Shown here: piece by piece, positions 25,055 through 34,019 of the stretch
Numbering within the stretch: the stretch's first letter is position 1
How the letters are laid out: each line of letters begins with the position of its first letter
Source: an uncultured bacterium
GTDB lineage: Bacteria; Gemmatimonadota; Gemmatimonadetes; Longimicrobiales; RSA9
Assembly (NCBI GenBank): GCA_937889645.1
Contig: CALBZE010000023.1
Span: forward strand, 1-64,000
Length of the DNA: 64,000 bases
Direction of reading: 5' to 3'
The notes under the pieces: model-generated
Seen by the model: only the letters and a program-made list of their open reading frames with translations
What the model was told of the DNA's origin: nothing
Database searches by the model: none
Made by a program: the position numbers and the translations under genes

Positions 25055-27577
25055 CTACCGGGTACCCGAGCCCTGAGCCCCGAGCCCCGGGCCCTGGGGC
25101 CCGAGCCCCGGGCCCCGGGGCGGCCGGGCGGCGGCGGCGCACCGCGACGGCAGCCGCAGCGTGAAGGTGCTCCCCATGCCGGGGTGGCTTTCGACGCTCA
25201 CGGTGCCGTCGAGGAGCGCGGCAAGGCGGCGGGCGATGGTGAGGCCCAGGCCCGTCCCGCCCTTCTCGCGGGTGATCGTGCTGTCGAGCTGGGTGAAGGG
25301 CTCGAAGATCAGCTCCTGCATGTCCTCGGGGATCCCGCGGCCGGTGTCGCGGACGTGGAAGGCGACGTGGTCCGCCGCCGTCGCGACCTCCAGCGCGACC
25401 TCGCCGGCGTCGGTGAACTTCACCGCGTTGCCCAGGAGATTGACGAGGATCTGGCGCAGCTTGCCGCCGTCGGTCTCCATGGCGAGACGGCCGTCGACGC
25501 CGTGGGTGCGGAGGGCGAGTCCTTTGGCCCTGGCCTCCGGCTCGATCATCGCGACGACATCGCGAGCGATCGCGGCCGCGTCGACGGTCGCGATCCTGAC
25601 CTCCTCCTTCCCGGCTTCGGTCCGGGCGAAGGTCAGGATCTCTTCGATGATCGAGATGAGGTGCAGCGCGCTCTGCTGGATACGGCCGACGTGCTCGCGC
25701 TGGCGCTGGCTGATCGGGCCGGAGATGCCGCTCGCGAGGAGGTCGGCGTACCCGAGGACGGCGGTCAGAGGCGTGCGCAGCTCGTGGCTCATGATGGCCA
25801 GGAACTGATCCTTCGCCTCGCTGGCCCGCTCTGCCGCCTCGCGGGCGTGGTGTTCGGCGCGGTAGGCCCGGGCGTTCTGGATCGCGCCGGCCACGCGACG
25901 AGCCAGCTCTTCGGCGAGAGGGATGTCCGCCTCCGAGAAGGTGCGGCCGGACTCGGCGTGGACGAGCGCGATCGCGCCGAAGCGGGTCTCGCCGATTTCG
26001 ATCGGCACGACGAGGATCGAGCGAAGCCCGAGCGAGGGCAGCAGCTGGTAGCGCTCGGGGTCGGACCGCGCCTGCTCGTAGACCCACTCGGGAATGCCGG
26101 GCAGGAGGACCGAGCGGCCCGTCCGGATCACGGCGCCGACGCCGACCGCGGAATTGAAGCGCTGCGGGAACAGGCGCGTGAACGAGTCGGCCAGGCGACC
26201 CCGCTCCGGATCCGCGTGCACTCCGGCGACCCGACGGATCTGGTCGTCCTCCTCGACCAGGAAGATGGAGCACGAGTCGGCGATCTCGGGGACCGCCAGC
26301 TCGGCCACGCGATGGAGCGTCTCCTCGTATTCCGGCGAGCTGGCGAGCACGGCGCTCGCGTCGGCCAGGAAACGCAGCGCCCGCTCGGTGCGACGCTGCT
26401 CGCGGACGTCGATACCGATCCCGACCTGCGTGTCGTCGGAGAGGCGAATGTTGGCCCACGACGTCTCCAGCACCGCGCCGCTCCGCGCCGTGACCAGCAC
26501 GTCGCGCCATTCGCCTTCGGCCGACTGCATGAAGCGCCGCATCTCCTCGCGATAGTCGGGATCGGGGTAGCAGAGCTCCATCAGATCCCGCGTCGAGGCG
26601 TCCTCGCGCGACCAACCGAGGACCCGCTCGAACTCCCGGTTCACCTTGAACTGCCGCAGCGCGGGGTCGTAGATCGTGATCATCACGGGGATCGCGTCGA
26701 TGATGCGCTCGAGCAGCTCGCGCTCGTGCCGCAGCTCGCGCTCGGCCCTCACGCTCTCCGTGATGTCCCGGGCGACGCCGACCACCCCGATGATCGCGCC
26801 GTCCACGTTTCGCAGTGGGGTTTTCGTCGTGAAGAAGTGGCGCACCGTGCCGGCGGCGATCCCGACCTGCTCGGTCGTGCGCGGCTCGCCCGCCTCCAGG
26901 ACTTCGCGGTCCCGCGCGATCGCGCGTTCGGCTGTTTCCGGCTCGAAGATCTCGAAGTCGGTCTTGCCGATCGTCTCCTCGACCGACCGGCCGACCATGC
27001 GCGCGCCCGCTTCGTTGATGAGGAGGTAGCGGCCTTCGACGTCTTTGACGAATACCGCATCGGTGGTCGCGTCCAGCACGGCCTTGAGAAGGTCCCGGCT
27101 CTCGCGCAGCTCGGCCTCCATGCGGCGCCGCCATTCGACCTCCTGGCGCGCCGACTCGCGGCCGGTCACGTCCCGGACGAGCTGGTACGCGCCTTCGATG
27201 CTGCCGTCCGGCGCGAGCAGCGGCGCGAAGGTGACCTCGTAGACGGTCTTCACCGTCGGAGACCGACCCGCCGGGACCACCTCCGTGAACGACTCACCCG
27301 CGAGCGCACGGCGCCACCGGCCCATCACGAGCTCGCGTTCCTCGGGCCAGCCGGCGAGCACGGCTTCCAGCTCCGAGCCGCGCTCGACCGACACGCCGAA
27401 CCGCCGCTCGAAGTCCTCCCGGAACGCCCGGCTCACGTACGTGAACCGGAAGTCCGCGTCGATCGCAGCGATGCGTTCCTGCGACTGGTCCACAATGCGC
27501 GCGAGGGTCGCCGCCGCGGTGTCCGCTGCTCCCGCGACTCGTCGGTCTTCCGGATCCGCTCTACGGGTACGGGTCAT
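25055..27577 (-). CDS. Sensor histidine kinase: three PAS, GAF, HisKA, HATPase
   Basis: 840 residues, no membrane segment. Three PAS domains occupy about residues 25-140, 160-285 and 290-400 (SQERIAAIDADFRF, AVLDATTDAVFVKDVEGRY, IIDAIPVMITIYDPALRQF). A GAF domain covers about 410-590. The phosphoacceptor is in FLAIMSHELRTPL, followed by the N box (NLLGNAVKF), G1 (DTGRGIPED) and G2 (GGTGLGLTIARR). No receiver and no adjacent regulator, so it is an orphan. The last ~30 residues (RPPRGPGLGPQGPGLG) are encoded by the intergenic GGGCTC repeat and look like an accidental extension of the protein. Confidence 0.9.
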   Translation of the reverse strand: MTRTRRADPEDRRVAGAADTAAATLARIVDQSQERIAAIDADFRFTYVSRAFREDFERRFGVSVERGSELEAVLAGWPEERELVMGRWRRALAGESFTEVVPAGRSPTVKTVYEVTFAPLLAPDGSIEGAYQLVRDVTGRESARQEVEWRRRMEAELRESRDLLKAVLDATTDAVFVKDVEGRYLLINEAGARMVGRSVEETIGKTDFEIFEPETAERAIARDREVLEAGEPRTTEQVGIAAGTVRHFFTTKTPLRNVDGAIIGVVGVARDITESVRAERELRHERELLERIIDAIPVMITIYDPALRQFKVNREFERVLGWSREDASTRDLMELCYPDPDYREEMRRFMQSAEGEWRDVLVTARSGAVLETSWANIRLSDDTQVGIGIDVREQRRTERALRFLADASAVLASSPEYEETLHRVAELAVPEIADSCSIFLVEEDDQIRRVAGVHADPERGRLADSFTRLFPQRFNSAVGVGAVIRTGRSVLLPGIPEWVYEQARSDPERYQLLPSLGLRSILVVPIEIGETRFGAIALVHAESGRTFSEADIPLAEELARRVAGAIQNARAYRAEHHAREAAERASEAKDQFLAIMSHELRTPLTAVLGYADLLASGISGPISQRQREHVGRIQQSALHLISIIEEILTFARTEAGKEEVRIATVDAAAIARDVVAMIEPEARAKGLALRTHGVDGRLAMETDGGKLRQILVNLLGNAVKFTDAGEVALEVATAADHVAFHVRDTGRGIPEDMQELIFEPFTQLDSTITREKGGTGLGLTIARRLAALLDGTVSVESHPGMGSTFTLRLPSRCAAAARPPRGPGLGPQGPGLGAQGSGTR

Positions 27578-27668
27578 TCGCGCGCCGCCCGGTGAGTCGT
27601 CGACTTCGTCACAACCATGATACTCGATACGTCGCGGTCGCGAAACGAGAAAGAATTCCCCGGGTCGC

Positions 27669-28415
27669 TCACGATGCGCGACGGCGGCGCTCCGGCGCCC
27701 GGGCCCGGTGGATGTGGTACTTCTTGCCGACGCGCTGCAGGACGGGGAGCGAGACGTTGTAGACCGGGATCCCGCTCGGCGTCTGCCCCTCGTGCGCGCC
27801 GCTGTGCGCGTGCCCGTGGAAGACCGCGTCGGCGCCGTACGTCTCGATCGGCGCGAGGAGGCGCGAGGAGCCGAGGAACGGGTAGATCTGCTCCGGCTCG
27901 CCTTCCAGCGTCTCGACGATCGGGGAGTAATGCATCAGCACGATCTTGGTCTCGGTGTCCAGCCGCCGGAGCGCGTTCTCGAGCTTCAGCGCCTCGTCGA
28001 TCGCGTGCTGGACGAAGTCCTTGATGAGCCGCTCGCCGAACGGCGCCAACGTCCCGCGCCCGAAGCCGCCGGCGAAGCCTTTGACTCCCGCGAAGCCGAC
28101 GCCGTCGATGACGACGCTGTCGCCGTCCAGCACCCGGACGCCGACGCGCTCGAGGAGCGCCGTCGCCTCCTCGGTGATCTCGCCTTCGTGGTCGTGGTTG
28201 CCGAACACGGCGACGATCGGGACCTTGACGGTTTCGAGGTCGCGGGCGAGCGCCTCGTACTGCTCGGCCGTGCCCTGGTTGGTCAGGTCGCCGCAGAGGG
28301 CGAGGACGTCGGCCTCGCGCGCGGCCTCGGCGAGCACGCCGGCGATGGAGCCGCGCCCGGGCTCGATGTGCAGATCCGCGACCGCGGCGATGCGCACATG
28401 ACGCTCTTTCGCCAT
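27669..28415 (-). CDS. Calcineurin-like metallophosphoesterase
   Basis: 248 residues. All five metal-binding blocks are present in order: VADLH, CGDLTNQG, FGNHDH, LMHYSP and FHGHAHSG. This is the binuclear metallophosphoesterase fold, related to Icc/YfcE-type enzymes. The substrate is unknown. The start is one base after the TAG stop of the nucleotidyltransferase gene (TAGGATG), so the pair is translated together and probably acts on related substrates. Confidence 0.88.
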   Translation of the reverse strand: MAKERHVRIAAVADLHIEPGRGSIAGVLAEAAREADVLALCGDLTNQGTAEQYEALARDLETVKVPIVAVFGNHDHEGEITEEATALLERVGVRVLDGDSVVIDGVGFAGVKGFAGGFGRGTLAPFGERLIKDFVQHAIDEALKLENALRRLDTETKIVLMHYSPIVETLEGEPEQIYPFLGSSRLLAPIETYGADAVFHGHAHSGAHEGQTPSGIPVYNVSLPVLQRVGKKYHIHRARAPERRRRAS

Positions 28416-28416
28416 C

Positions 28417-29304
28417 CTACGCGCTCCTCTCCAGGGGCTTGTCCCACAGCTCGCTGTCGCGGATCGCGCGGATCACGGGGAGCGACCGCGCGGCGTTGAC
28501 CGCCTGCTTGCGCAGGTCCCGGAACCCCCACTCGTTGACGTCGATCGCGAAGGAGAAGCGCGAGAGCAGCGTGCCGCGGCAGACGCTCGGGTCGCCGGGC
28601 CGGTCCATCTCCTCGAAGGCGCGCTCGTATAGCTCCGTGCGGACCCAGTCGGGGACGCAGTCGCGGTGTCCGGGATAGACGTAGTCGAAGAGGTGGATCT
28701 GCGCGAGGAGCAGGCGCCAGTGCTCGCCGACGCGGGCGAGGAGTCGCTCCCAGTCGAGCTCGCGGCCGCGCGTGAGGAAGAGGTGCACGATGTCGGCCAT
28801 GTCGGAGCGGTGCCGCTCGGAGACGAAGAGGCGGTGCCAGATCAGCTCCTCGGGCGCCGCAACGCGGATCGGCACGGCGGCCAGGATCCCCGGGCGAGAG
28901 TGCCGGTACCACCCCTCGTCGATGAGCTGGAGTCCGTTCCCCATCCCGTAGATCAGGTCGATCATCGCCTCGTCCTTGAGGGCCTTGGCGATCCAGTGGG
29001 CCTGGTGCAGCTCGACGTGGAATCCTGCATCGCGGAGCGCGCGGGCGGCCGGGATCAGGTACCGGGGCTCGAGGAGCAGGTCGAGGTCCTTGGTCTGGCG
29101 GTAGATCCCGGAGTACTCGTAGATCGCGTACAGCCCGCTCACGACGTAGGGGATCCCGGCCTCGTTCAGCGTGCGCAGCGCGTGCTGGTAGACGCCGCGC
29201 TCCGCCTCGGGGATCCAGAACTCGCCGTGGGTCAGCGACTTCTGCTCTTCCCGCGTCAGGTGCGCCATCTCGGGCGACGGCGTCGTGGTGGGCGGCCTGT
29301 CCAT
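28417..29304 (-). CDS. Nucleotidyltransferase-fold protein
   Basis: About 295 residues (283 if the ATG at 29268 is used). YVVSGLYAIYEYSG ... RQTKDLDLLLEP matches the nucleotidyltransferase signature in which the DLD aspartates bind metal, as in AbiEii-like or NTP_transf_5-like families. Helices downstream (APEELIWHRLFVSERHRSDMADIVHLF) resemble the C-terminal part of such enzymes. The first Gly-Gly of the canonical GGxA loop reads SGLYA. Paired with a phosphoesterase, it could add and remove a phosphate or nucleotide group; that is inference. Confidence 0.7.
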   Translation of the reverse strand: MDRPPTTTPSPEMAHLTREEQKSLTHGEFWIPEAERGVYQHALRTLNEAGIPYVVSGLYAIYEYSGIYRQTKDLDLLLEPRYLIPAARALRDAGFHVELHQAHWIAKALKDEAMIDLIYGMGNGLQLIDEGWYRHSRPGILAAVPIRVAAPEELIWHRLFVSERHRSDMADIVHLFLTRGRELDWERLLARVGEHWRLLLAQIHLFDYVYPGHRDCVPDWVRTELYERAFEEMDRPGDPSVCRGTLLSRFSFAIDVNEWGFRDLRKQAVNAARSLPVIRAIRDSELWDKPLERSA

Positions 29305-29503
29305 GGCTCTATTCGGACGACAGCATGAGTTCGACGTACTCGGCGGTGCCGGCGCGGCGGGAGGGCGCAAGGATCGGGCCGCGCCGCGCCGTTCCGCGCG
29401 GAGTGGCGGGCGCTCCACCATCGATGCGGCCGCAGCACTCCCGCGACCGTGCCGCGCCCGCGCCGCGCTACCACGCGACGCGCCACGGGGTTACTTTCCC
29501 TCC

Positions 29504-30061
29504 ATGTTCGAGGAATGGAAGCAGGCCTGGCGCGACGCCGTCGCGAACTTCTGGCGTGAGCTGGACGAGGCCGGCCCGGGCATCGGGTCGGAGCGGATCT
29601 CGGCGATGCGGCGCGACGCGCGTGCCGCGCGCACGGAGCTGGAGCGCGTGGAGGAGGAGCTGCGCCGCGCCCGCGCGCAGCTCGCCGAGGAGCGCAAGGC
29701 GGAGGAAGACTGCCGTCGCCGCGAGGGGCTGGCCCGCGGGATCGGCGACGAGGAGACCGCGCGGATCGCGGCGGAGTACGCCGCGCGTCATGCAGAGCGC
29801 GCCGCCGTGCTCGATGCGAAGGTCCGGGCGGTCGAGGCCGAGCTCGCCATGCGTCGGCGGGACGTAGAGGAGATGGAGGCCGCGCTCGGCAGGCTGGAGT
29901 CGGCGGCGGGACCGGCCGGCGCCGTGCACGGGACGGAGAGCGCCGGGAGCCTGGACGACGACGCGACGCCGCCGGAGTTCCGGCGAATGGAGCGCGCCGC
30001 GCGCGAGCGCGAGGCCGAGCGTCGCCTGGAGGAGCTGAAGCGGCGGATGTCGAGGGGTTAG
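29504..30061 (+). CDS. Coiled-coil protein, unknown function
   Basis: 185 residues, nearly all charged heptad repeats (RTELERVEEELRRARAQL, AVEAELAMRRRDVEEMEAAL, REREAERRLEELKRRM) with short breaks near residues 80 and 135. The N terminus (MFEEWKQAWRDAVANFWREL) is an aromatic amphipathic helix that could touch the membrane. No signal peptide. It diverges from the nucleotidyltransferase gene and converges on the next. Resembles PspA-like coiled coils only in general character. Confidence 0.65.
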   Translation: MFEEWKQAWRDAVANFWRELDEAGPGIGSERISAMRRDARAARTELERVEEELRRARAQLAEERKAEEDCRRREGLARGIGDEETARIAAEYAARHAERAAVLDAKVRAVEAELAMRRRDVEEMEAALGRLESAAGPAGAVHGTESAGSLDDDATPPEFRRMERAAREREAERRLEELKRRMSRG

Positions 30062-30152
30062 GCGGCTCGCGGCCGCGCCTGGGCGGCCGGGGCTCGCCAC
30101 GAGCCCGGCACGCGGCGTCGCGCCGCGTTGGGACCGCAGGCGACGCCGCGGC

Positions 30153-31352
30153 TCAGCGGAAACGCGCGCTGAACAGCTCGATGTGCACCGCGGTCTCGTG
30201 GCGCGGCAGCCCCGGCCGGTCGAAGCGGAGCAGGGTCGGCCGTGGCGCCGGCATCCCGAAGGCGAGCCGGCCGTCGCGGACCCGGATCAGCGCCTCGGCG
30301 CCGGGCTCGTCCGGCCGGTCGCCGCGCGGCTCGCGGTCGCGGGTCCATACCACGCCCGCCGCGAGGCCGAGCGCGCTCGTGAGCGTCGGGATCAGGACCG
30401 CGACCTTGTCGTCGTCCGGCTGGAGCAACAGGTCGAGCCCCGCTCCAGCCAGCCCGCCCGCCACGCCGGCCACGCTGATCAGCCGGGCACGGCTCACGTC
30501 GAATCCCCAGCGCGAGGCCGACATCGCGCTGTAGATCAGCCCCAGGTCGCCTCCGACGAGCGCGGCGGCGAGGAGGTCGTCGTCCTCGAGGTCGAGGAGG
30601 AAGCCGCCGGCGAAGCCGAACCAGGTCCCCCAGAGGGCGCCGAAGTTGGCGACGGTCGCGCCGGCTTCCGTGATCTCCCGGCTCCCGGCGAGCGCGGCGC
30701 CGATCCCGATCCCGGCGAGGCCGCCGAGGATCGCAGAGGCGAAGGATGCCTCGGTCGCGTCCCCCTCGTACTCGTTGCAGATCCCGTTGACGCAGATGGA
30801 GTCGGTCTCGGTGCCGATGTCGAAGACCTCGCGCCAGCCGTAGCCCTGCCAGGTGCCCCACGTCCCGCCGAAGGTGATGGCGCGGGCCTGGCCGAGCCCG
30901 AGCGGGCGGCGGCCGAGATACCCATGGGCGGCGAAGAACCCGATCGGCCCGCCGGTCAGGAGCCCCAGGCCGTAGGTCTCGGCGTCGTCCGCGCCGAACG
31001 CGGCGGGGACCGCCACGCCGAGCCAGAGCCCGTAGAGCGTGCTCCAGACGAGGAGCTCGGTCCGGCCGCTCCGGTCGGTTCTCGCGGCGCCGGCCGCGCG
31101 GTCGGCGAGCCCGATGCGGACTCGAGCTCGGTTCGCGGCGGCCGACGACGGGTAGCGCTCGAGGATCAGCCGGTAGAGCATGAGCGCGGCCTCCAGGCGA
31201 CCCTGCGCCTCGAGATCGCTTGCGACGTCGAGGAGCACCGCGGCCGTGTCCACGGGCGTGACCTGCGCCGCCGCGCGGTCGGGTGCGGCTGCGCCGAGGA
31301 CGACGACGATGCCGAACGCCGCGGCGAGCCGACCGAGCCCGGTGCGGGTCAA
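30153..31352 (-). CDS. Exported protein with TPR-like start and Gly-rich hydrophobic segments
   Basis: 399 residues from a TTG start whose bases overlap the TGA of the radical SAM gene (TTGA). Signal peptide ends at DRAAAQ. A single tetratricopeptide-like hairpin follows (AALMLYRLILERYPSSAAANRARVRIG). Then come several Gly/Ala-rich hydrophobic stretches (GLLTGGPIGFFAAHGYL, LGGLAGIGIGAALAG, FGALWGTWFGFAGGFL), possibly membrane helices or barrel strands. Not recognised. The overlap with the radical SAM enzyme suggests a shared task. Confidence 0.65.
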   Translation of the reverse strand: MTRTGLGRLAAAFGIVVVLGAAAPDRAAAQVTPVDTAAVLLDVASDLEAQGRLEAALMLYRLILERYPSSAAANRARVRIGLADRAAGAARTDRSGRTELLVWSTLYGLWLGVAVPAAFGADDAETYGLGLLTGGPIGFFAAHGYLGRRPLGLGQARAITFGGTWGTWQGYGWREVFDIGTETDSICVNGICNEYEGDATEASFASAILGGLAGIGIGAALAGSREITEAGATVANFGALWGTWFGFAGGFLLDLEDDDLLAAALVGGDLGLIYSAMSASRWGFDVSRARLISVAGVAGGLAGAGLDLLLQPDDDKVAVLIPTLTSALGLAAGVVWTRDREPRGDRPDEPGAEALIRVRDGRLAFGMPAPRPTLLRFDRPGLPRHETAVHIELFSARFR

Positions 31353-32377
31353 ACCCCGGCGCCGACTTCCCGCTCCGCCGGCGCGCGCCGGTAGCGGAGC
31401 TCGCTCACCGGGAACCAGCCGCCGTACGCCACCCCCCGCCCGCGCGTCTCGAGCAGGTGCCGCGCACAGCGTAGCACGTACCCGACCGGGTCCGCCGTGA
31501 TCAGCGACGTCTGGATCACGCAGCTCACGCCGCAATCCTTCTCGCACGGCTTGTGGTGGTCGTTCGCCTTCAGGTCGGAGGGCGTCATGTCGAGCACGTG
31601 CTTCGGCTTCCGCAGCGCCACCTGGCTGCACGCCTTCACGGTGCCGAATTCGTCCACGTAGAGGAACTTGTAGCCGCCCGTGCATTTCCACGGCGCCTCC
31701 TTCCCTTCGATGCGCGCCATGTGCAGGTCCATCATAGGCGCGATCCGCCAGTGGCGGAAGTGCGAATGGAACCAATCGAGCTTCTCGCGGACGGCTTCGT
31801 TCAGGTCCAGGCGCCCCTCGTAGTGCCGCACGCCGCAGCGGACCGGGAAGCCCAGCGCCTCGAGCTCCAGCACCAGCGGCTCGAACTCGTCGAGCGTCTC
31901 CTCGCACAGCACGGCGTTGCACTCGACCTGGAAGCGGGCGCGCTCGCGCAGCCGGGCCAGCTTCTTCCGCAAGGGGCGCAGCGCCTTGTGCGTGAACTCG
32001 GTCGGCTCGACGCGGTCGATCGAGACGCACATCGAATCGAGTCCGGCGTCGTTCAACGCGTCGACCAGCGCGTCCGAGAGCAGGAGGCCGTTGGTGATGA
32101 TGTTCGTCCAGCACCCCCTCTCGTGGGCGTGGCGGACCAGCTCCGCGATGCGGGGGTGGAGGAGCGGCTCGCCGCCCAGGAAGTCCATGATCGTCACGCC
32201 GAGCCGGTCGACCAGGTGGTCCATCCGCCGCACGAGCTCGTCGTAGTCGACGGGCTTCGAGAACGAGTCGTACTCGTTGCAGTAGCCGCACGCCAGGTTG
32301 CAGCGGCGGGTCACGACGAGCTGGCAGTAGAGCGCGCGGTCGTCGAAGAGGCGCTTGAGCGTGGCGAGTTTGCGCAT
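31349..32377 (-). CDS. Radical SAM enzyme with Cys-rich C-terminal (SPASM-like) domain
   Basis: 342 residues. The [4Fe-4S] cluster motif is CNLACGYC (Cys26, 30, 33), with MDFLGGEPLLHP as the glycine-rich SAM-binding strand. The C-terminal part has further cysteines (WKCTGGYKFLYVDEFGTVKACSQ and CEKDCGVSC) spaced like auxiliary-cluster SPASM domains, which often modify peptides or proteins. No precursor peptide is next to it. The start has GGGAG seven bases upstream; an in-frame ATG far upstream (32557) would add a non-conserved tail. It is the first gene of a two-gene unit. Confidence 0.88.
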   Translation of the reverse strand: MRKLATLKRLFDDRALYCQLVVTRRCNLACGYCNEYDSFSKPVDYDELVRRMDHLVDRLGVTIMDFLGGEPLLHPRIAELVRHAHERGCWTNIITNGLLLSDALVDALNDAGLDSMCVSIDRVEPTEFTHKALRPLRKKLARLRERARFQVECNAVLCEETLDEFEPLVLELEALGFPVRCGVRHYEGRLDLNEAVREKLDWFHSHFRHWRIAPMMDLHMARIEGKEAPWKCTGGYKFLYVDEFGTVKACSQVALRKPKHVLDMTPSDLKANDHHKPCEKDCGVSCVIQTSLITADPVGYVLRCARHLLETRGRGVAYGGWFPVSELRYRRAPAEREVGAGV

Positions 32378-32537
32378 GGAGCTCTCCCTGGGCAGGGTTC
32401 GGTTCCGCCGTTCGGCCGACTGCGGCGGTCGGGGTGAAGCGCGAAACGGGCCGGGAAATCGGACGAGGTCCGGCGATCGACCCGGCGCCGGCCGGAACGC
32501 CGGCGGAGGGCGAATGCAATGATCGAGCCGGCAAACG

Positions 32538-32568
32538 AAAAAGGCCCCGCCCGCCATGGGCGAGAGCC
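32538..32568 (-). terminator. Rho-independent terminator
   Basis: On the minus strand a stem with a few G-U pairs (GGCTCTCGCCC / GGGCGGGGCC, loop ATGGC) is followed by TTTTT. It lies downstream of the lipoprotein gene at 32645 and would isolate it from the radical SAM gene. Confidence 0.6.
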
Positions 32569-32644
32569 CTGCGCTGGGGATCCGCCGCGTCCGGATCCCG
32601 CCGCGCCCCTCGGGTCCGGATGCGACGTCGCAGACGGCGAGACG

Positions 32645-33067
32645 TCAGCTCGCCGTCAGGGGGTATCTGAATTCCTTCGACTCCCCGTCCGAGATCTGAT
32701 GGACGATGCGGAACTCCTGCACCCCATCGGGCAGCTGGGCCGTTCCCTCGTACCGGTACGCACCGGCCCGCTGCTCACACGTCGTCGACGACCTCGCGCG
32801 CTCCGCCAGCACGGTCAGCGTCAGGAGCGAGCCGCTCTTCGAGACCTCCGGGACGAGCTGGTAGCACGCGGTCGGCGTGGCGAACTGGCCGACGAACCAA
32901 ATGGTGCGGCCCACGGTCATCGCGTCCGTGCCCTCCTCGACCTCGGCGCCCTCCAGCTCACTCCACTCGAAAGCGCCCAGGAGGTCGTCCGGCTCCATGA
33001 CGCCGCAGGCGCCCGACGCCAGCGCGATGCCGAATGCCGCCATGCCGGCGATGATACCCTTCCTCAT
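32645..33067 (-). CDS. Small lipoprotein, unknown function
   Basis: 140 residues. Signal peptide with lipobox (ALASGAC), so the mature protein starts at Cys21. The mature domain is beta-rich (TIWFVGQFATPTACYQLV, SLLTLTVLAERAR, QEFRIVHQI) and has two further cysteines (TAC, TTC) that could form a disulphide. Not recognised. A terminator follows at 32538-32568. Confidence 0.65.
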   Translation of the reverse strand: MRKGIIAGMAAFGIALASGACGVMEPDDLLGAFEWSELEGAEVEEGTDAMTVGRTIWFVGQFATPTACYQLVPEVSKSGSLLTLTVLAERARSSTTCEQRAGAYRYEGTAQLPDGVQEFRIVHQISDGESKEFRYPLTAS

Positions 33068-33122
33068 GAGCTCACTCCATTCGTAGCGCCCACGTTCCGA
33101 CCGCCGCCGGCGCCGGCGGCGG

Positions 33123-33932
33123 TCACCGGATCAGGAGGACAAGGATAAGAGCCGCGCCCGCGCCCGCAAGGAACTTCTTCCACTGCCACGGCCGGCCTTC
33201 GAGGCCGGAGCCGCGCCTCGTCCAGAAGAGGACGACGCCGCACGGACCCGTCACGTAACGCGTGGGCGCCGACGCGTGAGACGTGTAGACCTCGATGCCG
33301 TCCAGGGTGTTCGGGTGGATCACGTCGTCCACGGTGCTGCCGGGGAACTGCCGGATCTCGACGCCGTCCAGCCAGATCGCCGGCTGGCAGACCCCGCCGG
33401 CGTTGCGCATCAGCAGCATCGAGCCCGACGGCCCGGCCCTGCGGAACGTCACGCCGGGGATGTTGGACATCAGTTCGCTCATTCGCCCGGCGCCCCTGGA
33501 CCGGATGTCGTCGCGGGTCATGAAATACCCGTGGCCGATGGCGCGGCGCTCCTCGAACTCCGCCAGGTGCGGCGCGCGCCGCACGCTGACGACCACTGGC
33601 TCGAGCGGGATCGTCGCCTGGCCCAGCCTGAGTTCGATCCATGCGACGTCGCTCGTGCCCACGGTGACGCTGTCCGCCACGAACTCGAGGAACGCCGGGT
33701 GCCTGACCCGCAGCCCGTAGGTGTCCGCCCGGGGCGCCGCGATCGCGAACCGACCGAGCTCGTCCGTCGTCGCGCGGGCCAGATCGCGGCCGGACGCCGA
33801 GAGTAGCTCGACCACGGCGCCGACCACGGGGCCCCGCGTCGCGTCGTCCACCACGACGCCGCGGATCGTTTGTGCCGTGAGCGGTCCGGCGGCCAGCGTC
33901 AGTCCGAGGATCAGGAGGCGGAGTGCGACCAC
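33123..33932 (-). CDS. Carboxypeptidase-regulatory domain plus TonB plug-only protein
   Basis: 269 residues from a GTG start with GGAGG five bases upstream. Signal peptide ends at GPLTAQ. A CarboxypepD_reg-like domain follows (TIRGVVVDDATRGPVVGAVVEL), then a plug-like region (MSELMSNIPGVTFRRAG, PAIWLDGVEIRQF, LDGIEVYTSH, CGVVLFWTRRG), and a final hydrophobic helix (FLAGAGAALILVLLIR). It shares all these parts with the protein at 11908, so the two are paralogues. There is no barrel. The gene diverges from susC and is probably co-regulated with it. Confidence 0.75.
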   Translation of the reverse strand: MVALRLLILGLTLAAGPLTAQTIRGVVVDDATRGPVVGAVVELLSASGRDLARATTDELGRFAIAAPRADTYGLRVRHPAFLEFVADSVTVGTSDVAWIELRLGQATIPLEPVVVSVRRAPHLAEFEERRAIGHGYFMTRDDIRSRGAGRMSELMSNIPGVTFRRAGPSGSMLLMRNAGGVCQPAIWLDGVEIRQFPGSTVDDVIHPNTLDGIEVYTSHASAPTRYVTGPCGVVLFWTRRGSGLEGRPWQWKKFLAGAGAALILVLLIR

Positions 33933-33990
33933 GGTCTCCTCCCGGCGCGGGGGGTCGGCGGAGTCGGCGGGGGTGGTGTACGGGAATCCC

Positions 33991-34019
33991 TTGCGTCGGG
34001 TGGTGGTGCATTGTATACT
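33991..34019 (+). promoter_or_regulatory. Sigma-70-type promoter for susC-susD
   Basis: TTGCGT (33991-33996), a 17-base spacer, and TATACT (34014-34019), in an AT-richer patch of the divergent region. The susC start lies 135 bases downstream, leaving a long leader. A second -10-like GATAAT occurs near 34078. The promoter is inferred from sequence only. Confidence 0.55.

Noticed and set aside
24566..25164. A repetitive protein with HHRT-type repeats encoded by the 45-bp array
   Set aside because: One unit is 44 bases, which breaks the frame; there is no ribosome binding site and codon use is unlike the neighbours.
32378..32557. Longer start for the radical SAM enzyme at 32557
   Set aside because: The added residues are non-conserved and cover the terminator region; the ATG at 32377 has a ribosome binding site.
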